Assembly (NCBI GenBank): GCA_023230025.1
Contig: JALNYD010000106.1
Span: forward strand, 1 to 8,800
Source: Candidatus Cloacimonadota bacterium
GTDB taxonomy: Bacteria > Cloacimonadota > Cloacimonadia > Cloacimonadales > Cloacimonadaceae
Length of the DNA stretch: 8,800 nt
Direction of reading: 5' to 3'
The notes under the pieces were generated by a model that worked only from the letters and a program-made list of their open reading frames with translations, searched no databases and was not told the DNA's origin. Position 1 is the first letter of the stretch. Every line of letters begins with the position of its first letter. A program made the translations under genes and the position numbers. Shown here piece by piece: positions 1 through 5,561 of the stretch.

Positions 1-2
1 GC

Positions 3-245
3 ATCCGGATATTCCCTGACGATAAGAGTTGCCTTCGGCTGTTTGGTGCGATCCTGCAAGGCTATTCGGAGGACTGGATAAGCGGGAAGCTATATCTTTC
101 GGAACCAATGGAAAGAATCAAAGACAACACTTTGATTCATAGCTACTACATTCAAGTCATTCAGAGAGCCCAAGGTATCACCTACTGTGTATTGACTAAT
201 AGTCTGGGTAGAATCCACAGTACCAGGCTCGTTTTGCGGGCTTGA
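3..245 (+). CDS. IS256-type transposase, C-terminal fragment (5' end outside window)
   Basis: The frame is open from the left edge to a TGA at 243-245. Its first 35 codons match the end of Mutator/IS256-type DDE transposases: IRIFPDDKSCLRLF, then GAILQGYSEDW and SGKLYLS (roughly positions 3-107). In the family this block (I/V-R-x-FP-x-x-x-S-x-LRL, then a helix and a W-x-x-G-x-x-YL turn) lies near the C-terminus. After YLS the frame continues about 46 codons with no family resemblance that I recognise. The native stop may therefore have been lost, or the tail is unusual. The catalytic DDE residues would lie left of the window. It converges on the minus-strand ars operon and overlaps the last gene of that operon. 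Whether the element is intact, and where its inverted repeat ends, cannot be seen. Confidence 0.75.
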   Translation: MRIFPDDKSCLRLFGAILQGYSEDWISGKLYLSEPMERIKDNTLIHSYYIQVIQRAQGITYCVLTNSLGRIHSTRLVLRA

Positions 246-407
246 AACCGTCTCTCCTTGCAGCTCTAAACATGCGAAGCATAACAATACAAGCATGACA
301 ATGAAGCTCGCCTTGAGCTTAAAATTACCGTCCTGAAGAGGGGCATAGTGGGTGTATCGTCTATCAGGATAACCCGTTCCGGGTAGAAGTAAAACTCTTT
401 CTGTCAT
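90..407 (-). CDS. Small hypothetical protein with one hydrophobic segment
   Basis: I do not recognise this 105-residue product. It starts at an ATG with a strong ribosome binding site (AAGGAG, 7 bases upstream) only 13 bases after the rhodanese stop, so it is placed to be the last gene of the ars operon. Residues 1-33 are polar. Residues 34-47 (SFIVMLVLLCFACL) are strongly hydrophobic and could be a membrane anchor or a late signal peptide. The LCFAC stretch is not a good lipobox. Residues 50-105 are Ser/Thr/Asn-rich and would be periplasmic. The 3' part (90-245) runs antisense to the transposase frame, so the C-terminus may be an artefact of insertion-sequence entry that truncated a longer gene. 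Good translation signals, but an unknown and perhaps broken product. Confidence 0.45.
   Translation of the reverse strand: MTERVLLLPGTGYPDRRYTHYAPLQDGNFKLKASFIVMLVLLCFACLELQGETVSSPQNEPGTVDSTQTISQYTVGDTLGSLNDLNVVAMNQSVVFDSFHWFRKI
115..138 (-). terminator. Perfect 9-bp hairpin at operon end, possible weak terminator
   Basis: GAATCAAAG (115-123) and CTTTGATTC (130-138) form a perfect stem around a 6-base loop. Read on the minus strand the stem is followed by TTTCC, a very short T run, so intrinsic termination would be weak. It lies inside the 3' part of the small minus-strand ORF 90-407 and just past the recognisable end of the transposase. It could serve either convergent transcript or be part of the insertion-sequence end. 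Confidence 0.25.
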
Positions 408-420
408 TATATCTCCTTAT

Positions 421-807
421 TCATTCTTTGACGCGTTTCCTTTTCTTTAGCTGGCAAGCGCATCCACCCACCAGCTCTTCGGCATGGTCAATAATCGTTG
501 GCATGCCGTCTTTTACCCAATCTACAATTCCTCCCACAAGGGATGCTACCTGCTCATATCCCTGTGAGAGCAGAAAGAATCCCAATTCCTTGCTATGGAT
601 GCCTACGTAATCAGCCAGGATCAAGAGCCTGTCCTTGGGCAGATCCCGATACTTTTCAGGAAATTCCTTGTAAAATATTGATACGATTTCTCCAACATCA
701 TAGTACCTGCCATTCTTGAAGTAGTCATCTCTCAGATCAATCAGCAGAGCTCCAGCATGGATCTTGGCTAAAGCTTCACGTGGTGAGAGAAATATCAATT
801 CTTTCAT
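421..807 (-). CDS. Rhodanese-like domain protein lacking the catalytic cysteine, with CxC tail
   Basis: This 128-residue, single-domain protein has the rhodanese fold signature: an early LLIDLRDDY strand (residues 21-29), then the active-site region LADYVGIHS (64-72), then the GY-x-x-V-x-x-L-x-GGI-x-DW-x-x-DGMP ending (83-103). Active rhodaneses have C-x-x-G-x-R-S at the loop. Here the aligned residues are Asp66 and His71, so the sulfur-carrying cysteine is missing and ordinary sulfurtransferase activity is unlikely. A lysine-rich C-terminal tail carries Cys116-Ala-Cys118, the only cysteines in the protein, which could bind arsenite or metal. It starts 7 bases after the acr3 stop with a weak GAGA-type ribosome site, suggesting translational coupling to acr3. 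The role is unknown; arsenic binding or a scaffold is inference. Confidence 0.85.
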   Translation of the reverse strand: MKELIFLSPREALAKIHAGALLIDLRDDYFKNGRYYDVGEIVSIFYKEFPEKYRDLPKDRLLILADYVGIHSKELGFFLLSQGYEQVASLVGGIVDWVKDGMPTIIDHAEELVGGCACQLKKRKRVKE

Positions 808-814
808 CCGATTC

Positions 815-1879
815 TCACGCGGTTTTCTCGGCTGGAAACCAGTGCGTGGTTCTGTTGGCGATCTTTACCAGAGTAAGCATCACCGGGACTTCCACCAGCA
901 CTCCTACCACAGTTGCCATGGCGACTGGGGACTTAGTTCCAAATAATGAAATCGCCACTGCCACGGATAGTTCAAAGAAGTTTGAAGCACCGATCATCCC
1001 TGCTGGGGCTGCGATACTATGAGCCAATTTCAGTTTTCGGCTTGCCAGATAAGCGATGAAGAATATCAGAAAGGTTTGAATGGTTAGCGGAATGGCAATC
1101 AGCAGGATATGCAGAGGGTTCTCCATTATCACTCTTCCTTGGAAAGCAAAGATGATGATCAGAGTAAGCAGCAATCCGATGATGGTCACATTCCCAAACT
1201 TGGGGATAAAGCTGTTATTAAAGTAGTCTTCCCCCTTGCTTTTAATAACACTGCTGCGGGTAAGAACTCCACCAGCCAGCGGGATGACCACAAAGAGCAG
1301 GACAGAGAGCAGCAAGGTTCCCCAGGGTATCGTAATCCCCCCAATCCCCAAGAGTAGCGCTACAATCGGAGTAAAAGCCACCAGAATGATCAGATCGTTG
1401 GTAGCCACCTGCAACACCGTGTAGGCAGGATTGCCCTTAGTGAGATGGCTCCAGACAAAGACCATCGCCGTACACGGTGCCGCTCCCAGCAGGATAGCTC
1501 CTGCCAGATAATCCTTTGCCAGATTGGCCGGAATCAGGCTCTTGAATACCACAAAAAAGAAGAACCAGGCGATGGCGTACATACTGAAGGGCTTGATCAG
1601 CCAGTTTGTTACCCAGGTTACGTAGAGGCCCTTGGGGTTCTTGCCCACATTCTTGATGCTGGCAAAATCCACCTTCATCATCATGGGATAGATCATTAGC
1701 CAGATCAAGATCGCGATGGGGATAGATACTTTGGCATATTCAAAGCAGTTCAGGAAAGCAGGTATTCCAGGCAAGTATTTTCCGATCAGAATTCCTGCCG
1801 CCATACAGAGGATCACCCACAGGGTCAGATACTTCTCAAAAAACCCAATACCGGCTGGTTCTTGCTTAGCAGTCGCCAT
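815..1879 (-). CDS. acr3: Acr3-family arsenite efflux permease
   Basis: This inner-membrane carrier of the bile/arsenite/riboflavin transporter superfamily exports arsenite using the proton gradient. I chose the ATG at 1879 (354 residues, normal family length). GGAGG lies 5 bases upstream, and the alternative TTG at 1891 would place the Shine-Dalgarno inside the gene. About ten hydrophobic segments are visible. Family hallmarks are GAAPCTAMVFVWSHL with the conserved membrane cysteine (about residue 136), the FFELSVAVAISLFG block and the VLVEVPVML block with the conserved glutamate; both residues are known to matter for Acr3 transport. It follows the cysteine-tailed AhpD-like gene by a dozen bases and precedes the rhodanese by 7, within an ArsR-controlled operon. 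Function is very secure: it pumps out the arsenite produced by ArsC. Confidence 0.97.
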   Translation of the reverse strand: MATAKQEPAGIGFFEKYLTLWVILCMAAGILIGKYLPGIPAFLNCFEYAKVSIPIAILIWLMIYPMMMKVDFASIKNVGKNPKGLYVTWVTNWLIKPFSMYAIAWFFFFVVFKSLIPANLAKDYLAGAILLGAAPCTAMVFVWSHLTKGNPAYTVLQVATNDLIILVAFTPIVALLLGIGGITIPWGTLLLSVLLFVVIPLAGGVLTRSSVIKSKGEDYFNNSFIPKFGNVTIIGLLLTLIIIFAFQGRVIMENPLHILLIAIPLTIQTFLIFFIAYLASRKLKLAHSIAAPAGMIGASNFFELSVAVAISLFGTKSPVAMATVVGVLVEVPVMLTLVKIANRTTHWFPAEKTA

Positions 1880-1891
1880 CTCTTCCTCCAA

Positions 1892-2242
1892 TTATGAGCA
1901 GCAGGGAGAATCCCCGCTAGAATCTTGATTGCAGGCGCAGCCCGGATCATCGCAAGCGTCATCCTTTGTGCCTTCGTCTTCTCCTTGATGGCACATACAG
2001 CTCTGATCATTGCAGACGTCGGCTTCTTTGCCATCCAGGATATCAAGTGATCTTGCCCTCACCGCATCTGCGGGTACTTTCTTCACGGCTTCGGCAATTT
2101 TGATTGCGAAGAGGATTTGTTTGTCACTCAAGCCCGCCTCTCTGGCTGCAGGAATGTGAAATTCCATACAGGGTGTGCAATTACTGGCGATGGCAGCTCC
2201 GATGGCTACCAATTCTCTTTCTTTGGAGTTTAAAGTTATCAT
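1892..2242 (-). CDS. AhpD-like/carboxymuconolactone decarboxylase-family protein with cysteine-rich tail
   Basis: Residues 1-70 form a minimal AhpD-like helical domain: ELVAIGAAIASNC, then the redox motif Cys22-Thr-Pro-Cys25 with His29, then GLSDKQI and a KKVPAD turn. In AhpD the two cysteines and a nearby histidine carry peroxiredoxin-linked disulfide chemistry. Residues 72-116 are an extra acidic tail with eight cysteines: Cys77, 82, 84, 97, 102, 104, 114 and 115. It holds a duplicated motif C-[N/D]-D-x-x-C-x-C (77-84 and 97-104) and ends in CC. Such a tail could bind trivalent arsenic or metal like a small metallothionein; this is inference. The start ATG has AGGAG 6 bases upstream. It lies between the permease and acr3 in the operon. 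A paralogue without the tail is at 4056-4292. Confidence 0.9.
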   Translation of the reverse strand: MITLNSKERELVAIGAAIASNCTPCMEFHIPAAREAGLSDKQILFAIKIAEAVKKVPADAVRARSLDILDGKEADVCNDQSCMCHQGEDEGTKDDACDDPGCACNQDSSGDSPCCS

Positions 2243-2268
2243 TTGTATCTCCTATATTTTGGTTCTTT

Positions 2269-3162
2269 TTACATTATTGCGTTAAACACTAATCCCGAGA
2301 TCACCGCAGTCATAAACACCGCGACCACGATCACAGCTACTGTCTTTTTCTTGAATATACTGGCCAGCATGGTCATTTCAGGAATAGCCATGCCTGCCCC
2401 GCCAATAATCAACGCGACTACGGCTCCGATACTCATGCCTTTTTGCATGAGGGCCAAACCAATCGGGATGGCTGTTTCGGTTCTGATATACAAGGGAATG
2501 CCAATCAAGGCTGCGATTGGGATGGCAAAGGGGCTTTTCCCTCCGGCAAATCTCAAAACTATATCCTGGGGAAGATAACCGTAGATTAGCGATCCAATTC
2601 CCACCCCGATGATCAAGTACCAGAACACAGCCTTATAGTCCCCAACAGCACCCCAAAAGGCTTGGTGAAGTTTTTTGCCAAAGGTGGTCAGATGCTCCTT
2701 CTGAACATCTTCTGAACACCGGCAACCGCTCTCTTTAGACCCTTCCCCTTTTGCGCCAAACTTGCCAAACAGCAGCCCAAGCACTATTGCCAGGCCAAAT
2801 ACCAGGATAAAGTAAATCAGGCAGGCCTTCCAGCCGACCAAAGCGAGCAGCATCGCCAAGATGATAGGATTCAGCAGCGGTGAGGCAATGATAAAAGATA
2901 GAATAGCTGAAAAAGATACTCCCGCGTTCATCAATCCTTTGGCCATCGGGATAGTGGAGCAGGCACAGAAGGGTGTGATCGCTCCTACCACGGTAGCCAT
3001 GAAATTGCCCCAGATACCTCTGCCTGCCATCCACTTCTTGATCTTGTCTTGGGATATGTATTGTAAAATAACACCGATTATAGTGCTTATTCCAATAAAC
3101 AGAGCCGTCAGTTCCACCGTGATGATAACAAAGTACTTCAAGGTATCGATGAGCGTATTCAT
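2269..3162 (-). CDS. ArsP_1/DUF318-type permease with PFCACSTIP motif
   Basis: This is a 297-residue integral membrane protein of the ArsP_1 (DUF318, UPF0718) permease family, some members of which export methylated or aromatic arsenicals. It has about eight hydrophobic segments in two halves. The first half holds PFCACSTIP (64-72, Cys66 and Cys68) followed by ASPLLNP; the second half holds GIPLYIRTETAIPI and a GGAGMAIPE block. The cytoplasmic loop between them carries Cys147-Arg-Cys149. I chose the ATG at 3162, not the longer frame to 3192: GGAGG sits 7 bases upstream, and this ATG overlaps the arsR stop as ATGA (3159-3162), a classic coupling. The substrate is not readable from sequence; trivalent organoarsenicals or arsenite are likely from context. 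Confidence 0.9.
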   Translation of the reverse strand: MNTLIDTLKYFVIITVELTALFIGISTIIGVILQYISQDKIKKWMAGRGIWGNFMATVVGAITPFCACSTIPMAKGLMNAGVSFSAILSFIIASPLLNPIILAMLLALVGWKACLIYFILVFGLAIVLGLLFGKFGAKGEGSKESGCRCSEDVQKEHLTTFGKKLHQAFWGAVGDYKAVFWYLIIGVGIGSLIYGYLPQDIVLRFAGGKSPFAIPIAALIGIPLYIRTETAIPIGLALMQKGMSIGAVVALIIGGAGMAIPEMTMLASIFKKKTVAVIVVAVFMTAVISGLVFNAIM

Positions 3163-3515
3163 TTGATGTCCTCCGGCTTGATTCCTTCGCATATGCAGTT
3201 TTTCTTGGGTAAAATGATCCCATTCAGGATATCGTGCAACTCGGAAACCATCTTGGGATTGATCGAGTAATATACCCAGGTGGCATCTTTTCTAGCTGTT
3301 ACAATTTCTGCCTGTAGTAAGACCCGCATGTGATGAGATAGAGTGGACTGACTGATAGTGAGCCCCTCAAGAATATCACAGGCACACATCTCCCCACAGG
3401 AGATTATATCCAGGATTGCCAGACGCATTGGCTCTCCCATTATCCTGAACAACTTGGCTCTAGCTTCGTATTTCTGCATAAGCACCTCGCACATTTTTTT
3501 TGCCACTTTAGGCAT
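3159..3515 (-). CDS. arsR: ArsR-family arsenic-sensing repressor, module B
   Basis: This winged-helix transcriptional repressor is released from DNA by arsenite or antimonite. It has 118 residues from the ATG at 3515, which has AGGA about 8 bases upstream. The longer GTG start at 3560 would have its Shine-Dalgarno directly touching the start codon and lie in a hairpin, so I rejected it. Key features are RIMGEPMRLAILDIIS at the first helices, the sensor segment Cys40-x3-Cys44-Ala-Cys46 before DILEGL, the recognition helix SQSTLSHHMRVL, and the wing VYYSI. Cys44 and Cys46 replace the CVC thiols of the ELCVCDL motif, and Cys40 may be the third ligand. The tail adds Cys107-Ile-Cys109. It is translationally coupled to the permease downstream and probably controls module B, including acr3. 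Confidence 0.95.
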   Translation of the reverse strand: MPKVAKKMCEVLMQKYEARAKLFRIMGEPMRLAILDIISCGEMCACDILEGLTISQSTLSHHMRVLLQAEIVTARKDATWVYYSINPKMVSELHDILNGIILPKKNCICEGIKPEDIK

Positions 3516-3516
3516 G

Positions 3517-3550
3517 TATCGATTCCTGTCAATATTTATCTTCATCGATA
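3517..3550. promoter_or_regulatory. Inverted repeat TATCGAT-N20-ATCGATA just upstream of arsR
   Basis: Perfect 7-base arms (3517-3523 and 3544-3550) lie immediately before the arsR start codon, within the 72-base arsC-arsR gap. ArsR repressors bind AT-rich dyads near their own gene, so this is a possible operator. A TTGACA lies inside it on the minus strand, but no -10 box sits at proper spacing. The evidence is position and symmetry only. Confidence 0.25.
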
Positions 3551-3559
3551 TACCGGGCA

Positions 3560-3580
3560 CTCCCCTAACCCATAGGGGAG
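3560..3580. promoter_or_regulatory. Perfect 8-bp hairpin between arsC and arsR
   Basis: CTCCCCTA (3560-3567) and TAGGGGAG (3573-3580) pair perfectly around the 5-base loop ACCCA. It lies 7 bases after the arsC stop and 44 bases before the arsR start. No T run follows on the minus strand (TGCCCGG follows), so it is unlikely to be an intrinsic terminator. It may be an mRNA processing or stability hairpin that sets relative arsC and arsR levels, or a protein-binding dyad. Confidence 0.35.
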
Positions 3581-3587
3581 ATTTGGG

Positions 3588-4016
3588 TTATAAGTTTATC
3601 AGGTAATTGATTACTTTAGTCAGGATCTCTTCCTTGGTCTTGCGAAAGAAATCCATCGCATTGGAACGATCGGAATACCCAGCGGGATCTTCTATGCCAA
3701 GGTGCACTTGGGGTATGGGCTTAAAGAAGACGGGGCAGCTTTCTTTAGCGTGGTCGCAAACGGTGATCACCAGATCCAGATCATCACGGTGTAGAAACTC
3801 AGAAACGTTCTTAGATCTCAGATCAGTTGTCGTGATTCCCAGCTCTTCTAAAACCTTGATCGCCCAGGGATTGACAGAAGAGTGGGCTACTCCTGCAGAG
3901 TAAGCCAGATAGCGGTCTCCCAGCAAGTGGTTGATCAGTGCCTCAGCCAGAACACTCCGGCAGGAATTACCAGTGCAGAGCACCAGCACCTTTTTTGGTT
4001 TTTTGTTTGTTTGCAT
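3588..4016 (-). CDS. arsC: Arsenate reductase, thioredoxin-coupled low-molecular-weight phosphatase type
   Basis: This cytoplasmic enzyme reduces arsenate to arsenite using three cysteines in turn, with thioredoxin regenerating it. The 142-residue length is normal for the family. The phosphatase-like anion loop CTGNSCRS holds the nucleophile Cys14 and Arg20. The redox pair is Cys87 and Cys94 in VTVCDHAKESCP, and the catalytic aspartate is Asp110 in EDPAG. All required residues are present, so the enzyme should be active. This is the pI258/Bacillus class, not the glutaredoxin-dependent R773 class. The start ATG has AGGA with a 10-base spacer. It is flanked by the short AhpD-like gene upstream and arsR downstream, and its product supplies Acr3. 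Thioredoxin-like genes in the same locus could help in recycling, but that is inference. Confidence 0.97.
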   Translation of the reverse strand: MQTNKKPKKVLVLCTGNSCRSVLAEALINHLLGDRYLAYSAGVAHSSVNPWAIKVLEELGITTTDLRSKNVSEFLHRDDLDLVITVCDHAKESCPVFFKPIPQVHLGIEDPAGYSDRSNAMDFFRKTKEEILTKVINYLINL

Positions 4017-4055
4017 CTCTAACTCTTCCTGTTCTATAAATGCATATGCCTGATA

Positions 4056-4292
4056 CTAATCGACATCGGCATGAATCTTGAGCAGATCCAATGCTGCCTG
4101 CAGAACCATGTCTGCCGGTACTTTCTTCACACCTTTGGCAATATTGATGGCGAGCCTGATCTGGTCATCGCTCAATCCGGCTTTTCTGGCTTGGGGAATA
4201 TGATACTCAATGCAGGCGATGCAGTTGCTGCCGATCGCCGTGCCGATTCTAACCAGTTCTTTTTCTTTGTCAGTCAGCTTGCTCATGGTCAT
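4056..4292 (-). CDS. Minimal AhpD-like/carboxymuconolactone decarboxylase-family protein
   Basis: This 78-residue helical protein is a close paralogue of the 1892-2242 product: KELVRIGTAIGSNC, the CxxC motif Cys24-Ile-Ala-Cys27, His31, AGLSDDQI and KKVPADMVL. The CxxC plus histidine suggests thiol-disulfide or peroxidase-linked activity like AhpD, though this minimal form lacks the full AhpD length. Unlike its paralogue it ends at residue 78 with no cysteine tail. Start choice: the ATG at 4292 lies 4 bases after AGGAG; the ATG at 4286 (10 bases) is also possible; a TTG at 4295 is too close. A 64-base gap separates it from the lipoprotein gene upstream and could hold a promoter, but none is convincing. 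arsC follows after 39 bases. Confidence 0.9.
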   Translation of the reverse strand: MTMSKLTDKEKELVRIGTAIGSNCIACIEYHIPQARKAGLSDDQIRLAINIAKGVKKVPADMVLQAALDLLKIHADVD

Positions 4293-4359
4293 CAAGCTCC
4301 TTTATTGCTATCCATCTATTTACAGATAGTTTTTTGCCTTAGTTGAGTAATGGTCATGT

Positions 4360-4887
4360 TTATTTCGGCTTAGTAACTCCACCCTTCTCTGCTAACATTC
4401 TCTCAAGCTCTTCTTTGGGGTAGAATCCTTCATGACGGAAGAACTCGCGGCCATCCTTGTCCAGAAACACCTGGGTGGGCATCACTCTAACGCCATATTT
4501 TTGACCAGCCTGACGATCTTTGTACAAGTCATAGAACACAACTTTCACCAAGCCCTTGTACTCTGAAGTGATCTCTCTCATTATCGGCTGCATCATCTTA
4601 CAGGGGATACAGGATTCAGCACCCAATTCTATGAAAGTAACCATGGGCACGACTTCCTTAGGTTGTTCAGGTTCTTTTACCGGAGTTGAAGGTGTGGTTC
4701 CAGAGGTAGGTAGAGTATTATCGTTTGTGGTTTGCGAACCTGTTTCGGTAGTGGTGGCAACATCAGTACCGGATGGACTCGGTATCTGTTCTGTGGTTGC
4801 ATCAGAATTCTCTTGTGGATTGTCAGTTTTAGCGCTACAAGCGGCAAGCAGCATCAATATGGTCAGTAGAATAAGTATTCTTTTCAT
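4360..4887 (-). CDS. Thioredoxin-fold lipoprotein, periplasmic
   Basis: This 175-residue protein has a lipoprotein signal: MKR, a hydrophobic stretch, then the lipobox LLAAC with lipidated Cys17. Residues 18-80 are a Ser/Thr/Pro-rich linker of low complexity. Residues 82-165 form a thioredoxin domain with active site Cys93-Ile-Pro-Cys96, the KVVFYDLYKD strand, and the cis-proline Pro137 in VMPTQVFLDKDG. Ser18 at position +2 fits membrane retention without an inner-membrane Asp signal. It would act outside the inner membrane as a disulfide reductase or electron acceptor. It starts 8 bases after the DGC gene stop with a weak ribosome site, so it is probably coupled. With the CcdA-like protein two genes upstream it could form a DsbD-like relay. 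It lies where ArsF-type proteins occur in some arsG loci but reads as an ordinary thioredoxin. Confidence 0.93.
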   Translation of the reverse strand: MKRILILLTILMLLAACSAKTDNPQENSDATTEQIPSPSGTDVATTTETGSQTTNDNTLPTSGTTPSTPVKEPEQPKEVVPMVTFIELGAESCIPCKMMQPIMREITSEYKGLVKVVFYDLYKDRQAGQKYGVRVMPTQVFLDKDGREFFRHEGFYPKEELERMLAEKGGVTKPK

Positions 4888-4895
4888 TTTTTACT

Positions 4896-5306
4896 TCATA
4901 AGCCCATGTTATGAATTTGTGTTGTTAACTCAGCTATAACAGCCGGATCATAGTCGAAGTTTCCTTCCTTGGCTATGCCCATTTCAGTAACGATAATGTG
5001 ATCATAGTTATCAATACCTTTATTGTCGAACATCTGTTTCAGACAGCTCACGGGACAGCCATCGATCAAGAGATTGGTGTGATATGATTTTGCTGCTCCC
5101 TCTACGAATCCGCAAAGGTCAGCTCCCACACCCACTGCACAACTAATCCCGTATTCCCCCCGCTTATGCAGTTCTATAGCCAGTTCATAGGAAATTTTTC
5201 CTACGTTGCTTGCTCCCGCACAGGCGTATACGGAGCGACTGGATGCACTGGAAGCACATCCCGAGGAGTTATCACTGCAGCCACAAGAGCATTTTTCTTC
5301 CCTCAT
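4896..5306 (-). CDS. DGC-domain (putative zinc-binding) cysteine-rich protein
   Basis: This 136-residue protein of the DGC family is named after the Asp-Gly-Cys motif, here Asp82-Gly83-Cys84 in IDGCPVSC with Cys88. Other conserved cysteines are Cys29 (YACAGASNVG), Cys56 and Cys65 (ISCAVGVGADLCGF). The family is predicted to bind zinc or another soft metal; no reaction is established to my knowledge. The first 20 residues add a cluster, Cys6-Ser-Cys8-Gly-Cys10 and Cys17, in a Ser/Ala-rich stretch, giving nine cysteines in all. No signal peptide is seen, so it should be cytoplasmic. The start ATG has AAGGGG 8 bases upstream. It follows the 77-residue thioredoxin-like gene after 5 bases. Binding trivalent arsenic as a chaperone or buffer is inference from context. 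Confidence 0.9.
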   Translation of the reverse strand: MREEKCSCGCSDNSSGCASSASSRSVYACAGASNVGKISYELAIELHKRGEYGISCAVGVGADLCGFVEGAAKSYHTNLLIDGCPVSCLKQMFDNKGIDNYDHIIVTEMGIAKEGNFDYDPAVIAELTTQIHNMGL

Positions 5307-5311
5307 TGCCT

Positions 5312-5545
5312 TTACCCCTTAATCAATGCCAGGATGTCCGCAACCGCGACTATCTTCCCGCTGGCCACCACTTTTTCATCGATCACCAGTGCCGGGGTCA
5401 TCATCACCCCGTAGTCCATGATCTTATCCAGATCAGTCACTTTCTCCACGCTGGCTTCGATACCAGCTTGTTCTATGGCTAACAGGGCGTTAGCCTCCAG
5501 TTTCTTGCATTTGGGGCAACCCGTGCCCAGGATTTTAATGATCAT
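5312..5545 (-). CDS. Small thioredoxin-like redox-active disulfide protein
   Basis: This 77-residue cytoplasmic protein has a minimal thioredoxin fold of the archaeal/TM0996 redox-active disulfide type: MIIKILGTGCPKCKKLE with active site Cys10-Pro-Lys-Cys13, the cis-proline Pro51 in MMTPALVID, and a GKIVAV ending. These mini-thioredoxins are common next to ArsP-type permeases and CcdA/ArsG proteins. A likely role is to pass electrons to the adjacent CcdA-like membrane protein or to handle arsenic thiols; this is inference. It starts at an ATG with AAGGAG 6 bases upstream, 16 bases after the preceding gene, and ends 5 bases before the DGC gene. Confidence 0.94.
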   Translation of the reverse strand: MIIKILGTGCPKCKKLEANALLAIEQAGIEASVEKVTDLDKIMDYGVMMTPALVIDEKVVASGKIVAVADILALIKG

Positions 5546-5561
5546 TGTAATCTCCTTATGT

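Noticed and set aside
3163..3192. Upstream start for the module B permease adding ten residues
   Set aside because: The ATG at 3162 has GGAGG at ideal spacing and overlaps the arsR stop as ATGA; the longer start lacks such a signal.
2735..3223. 162-codon open frame on the minus strand in another frame
   Set aside because: It is a shifted frame of the 297-residue permease and the end of arsR; no hydrophobic pattern or motif supports it.
3516..3560. GTG start for arsR adding 15 residues
   Set aside because: The purine-rich run directly touches the GTG with no spacer and is part of a hairpin; the ATG at 3515 has AGGA at proper spacing and gives the usual family length.
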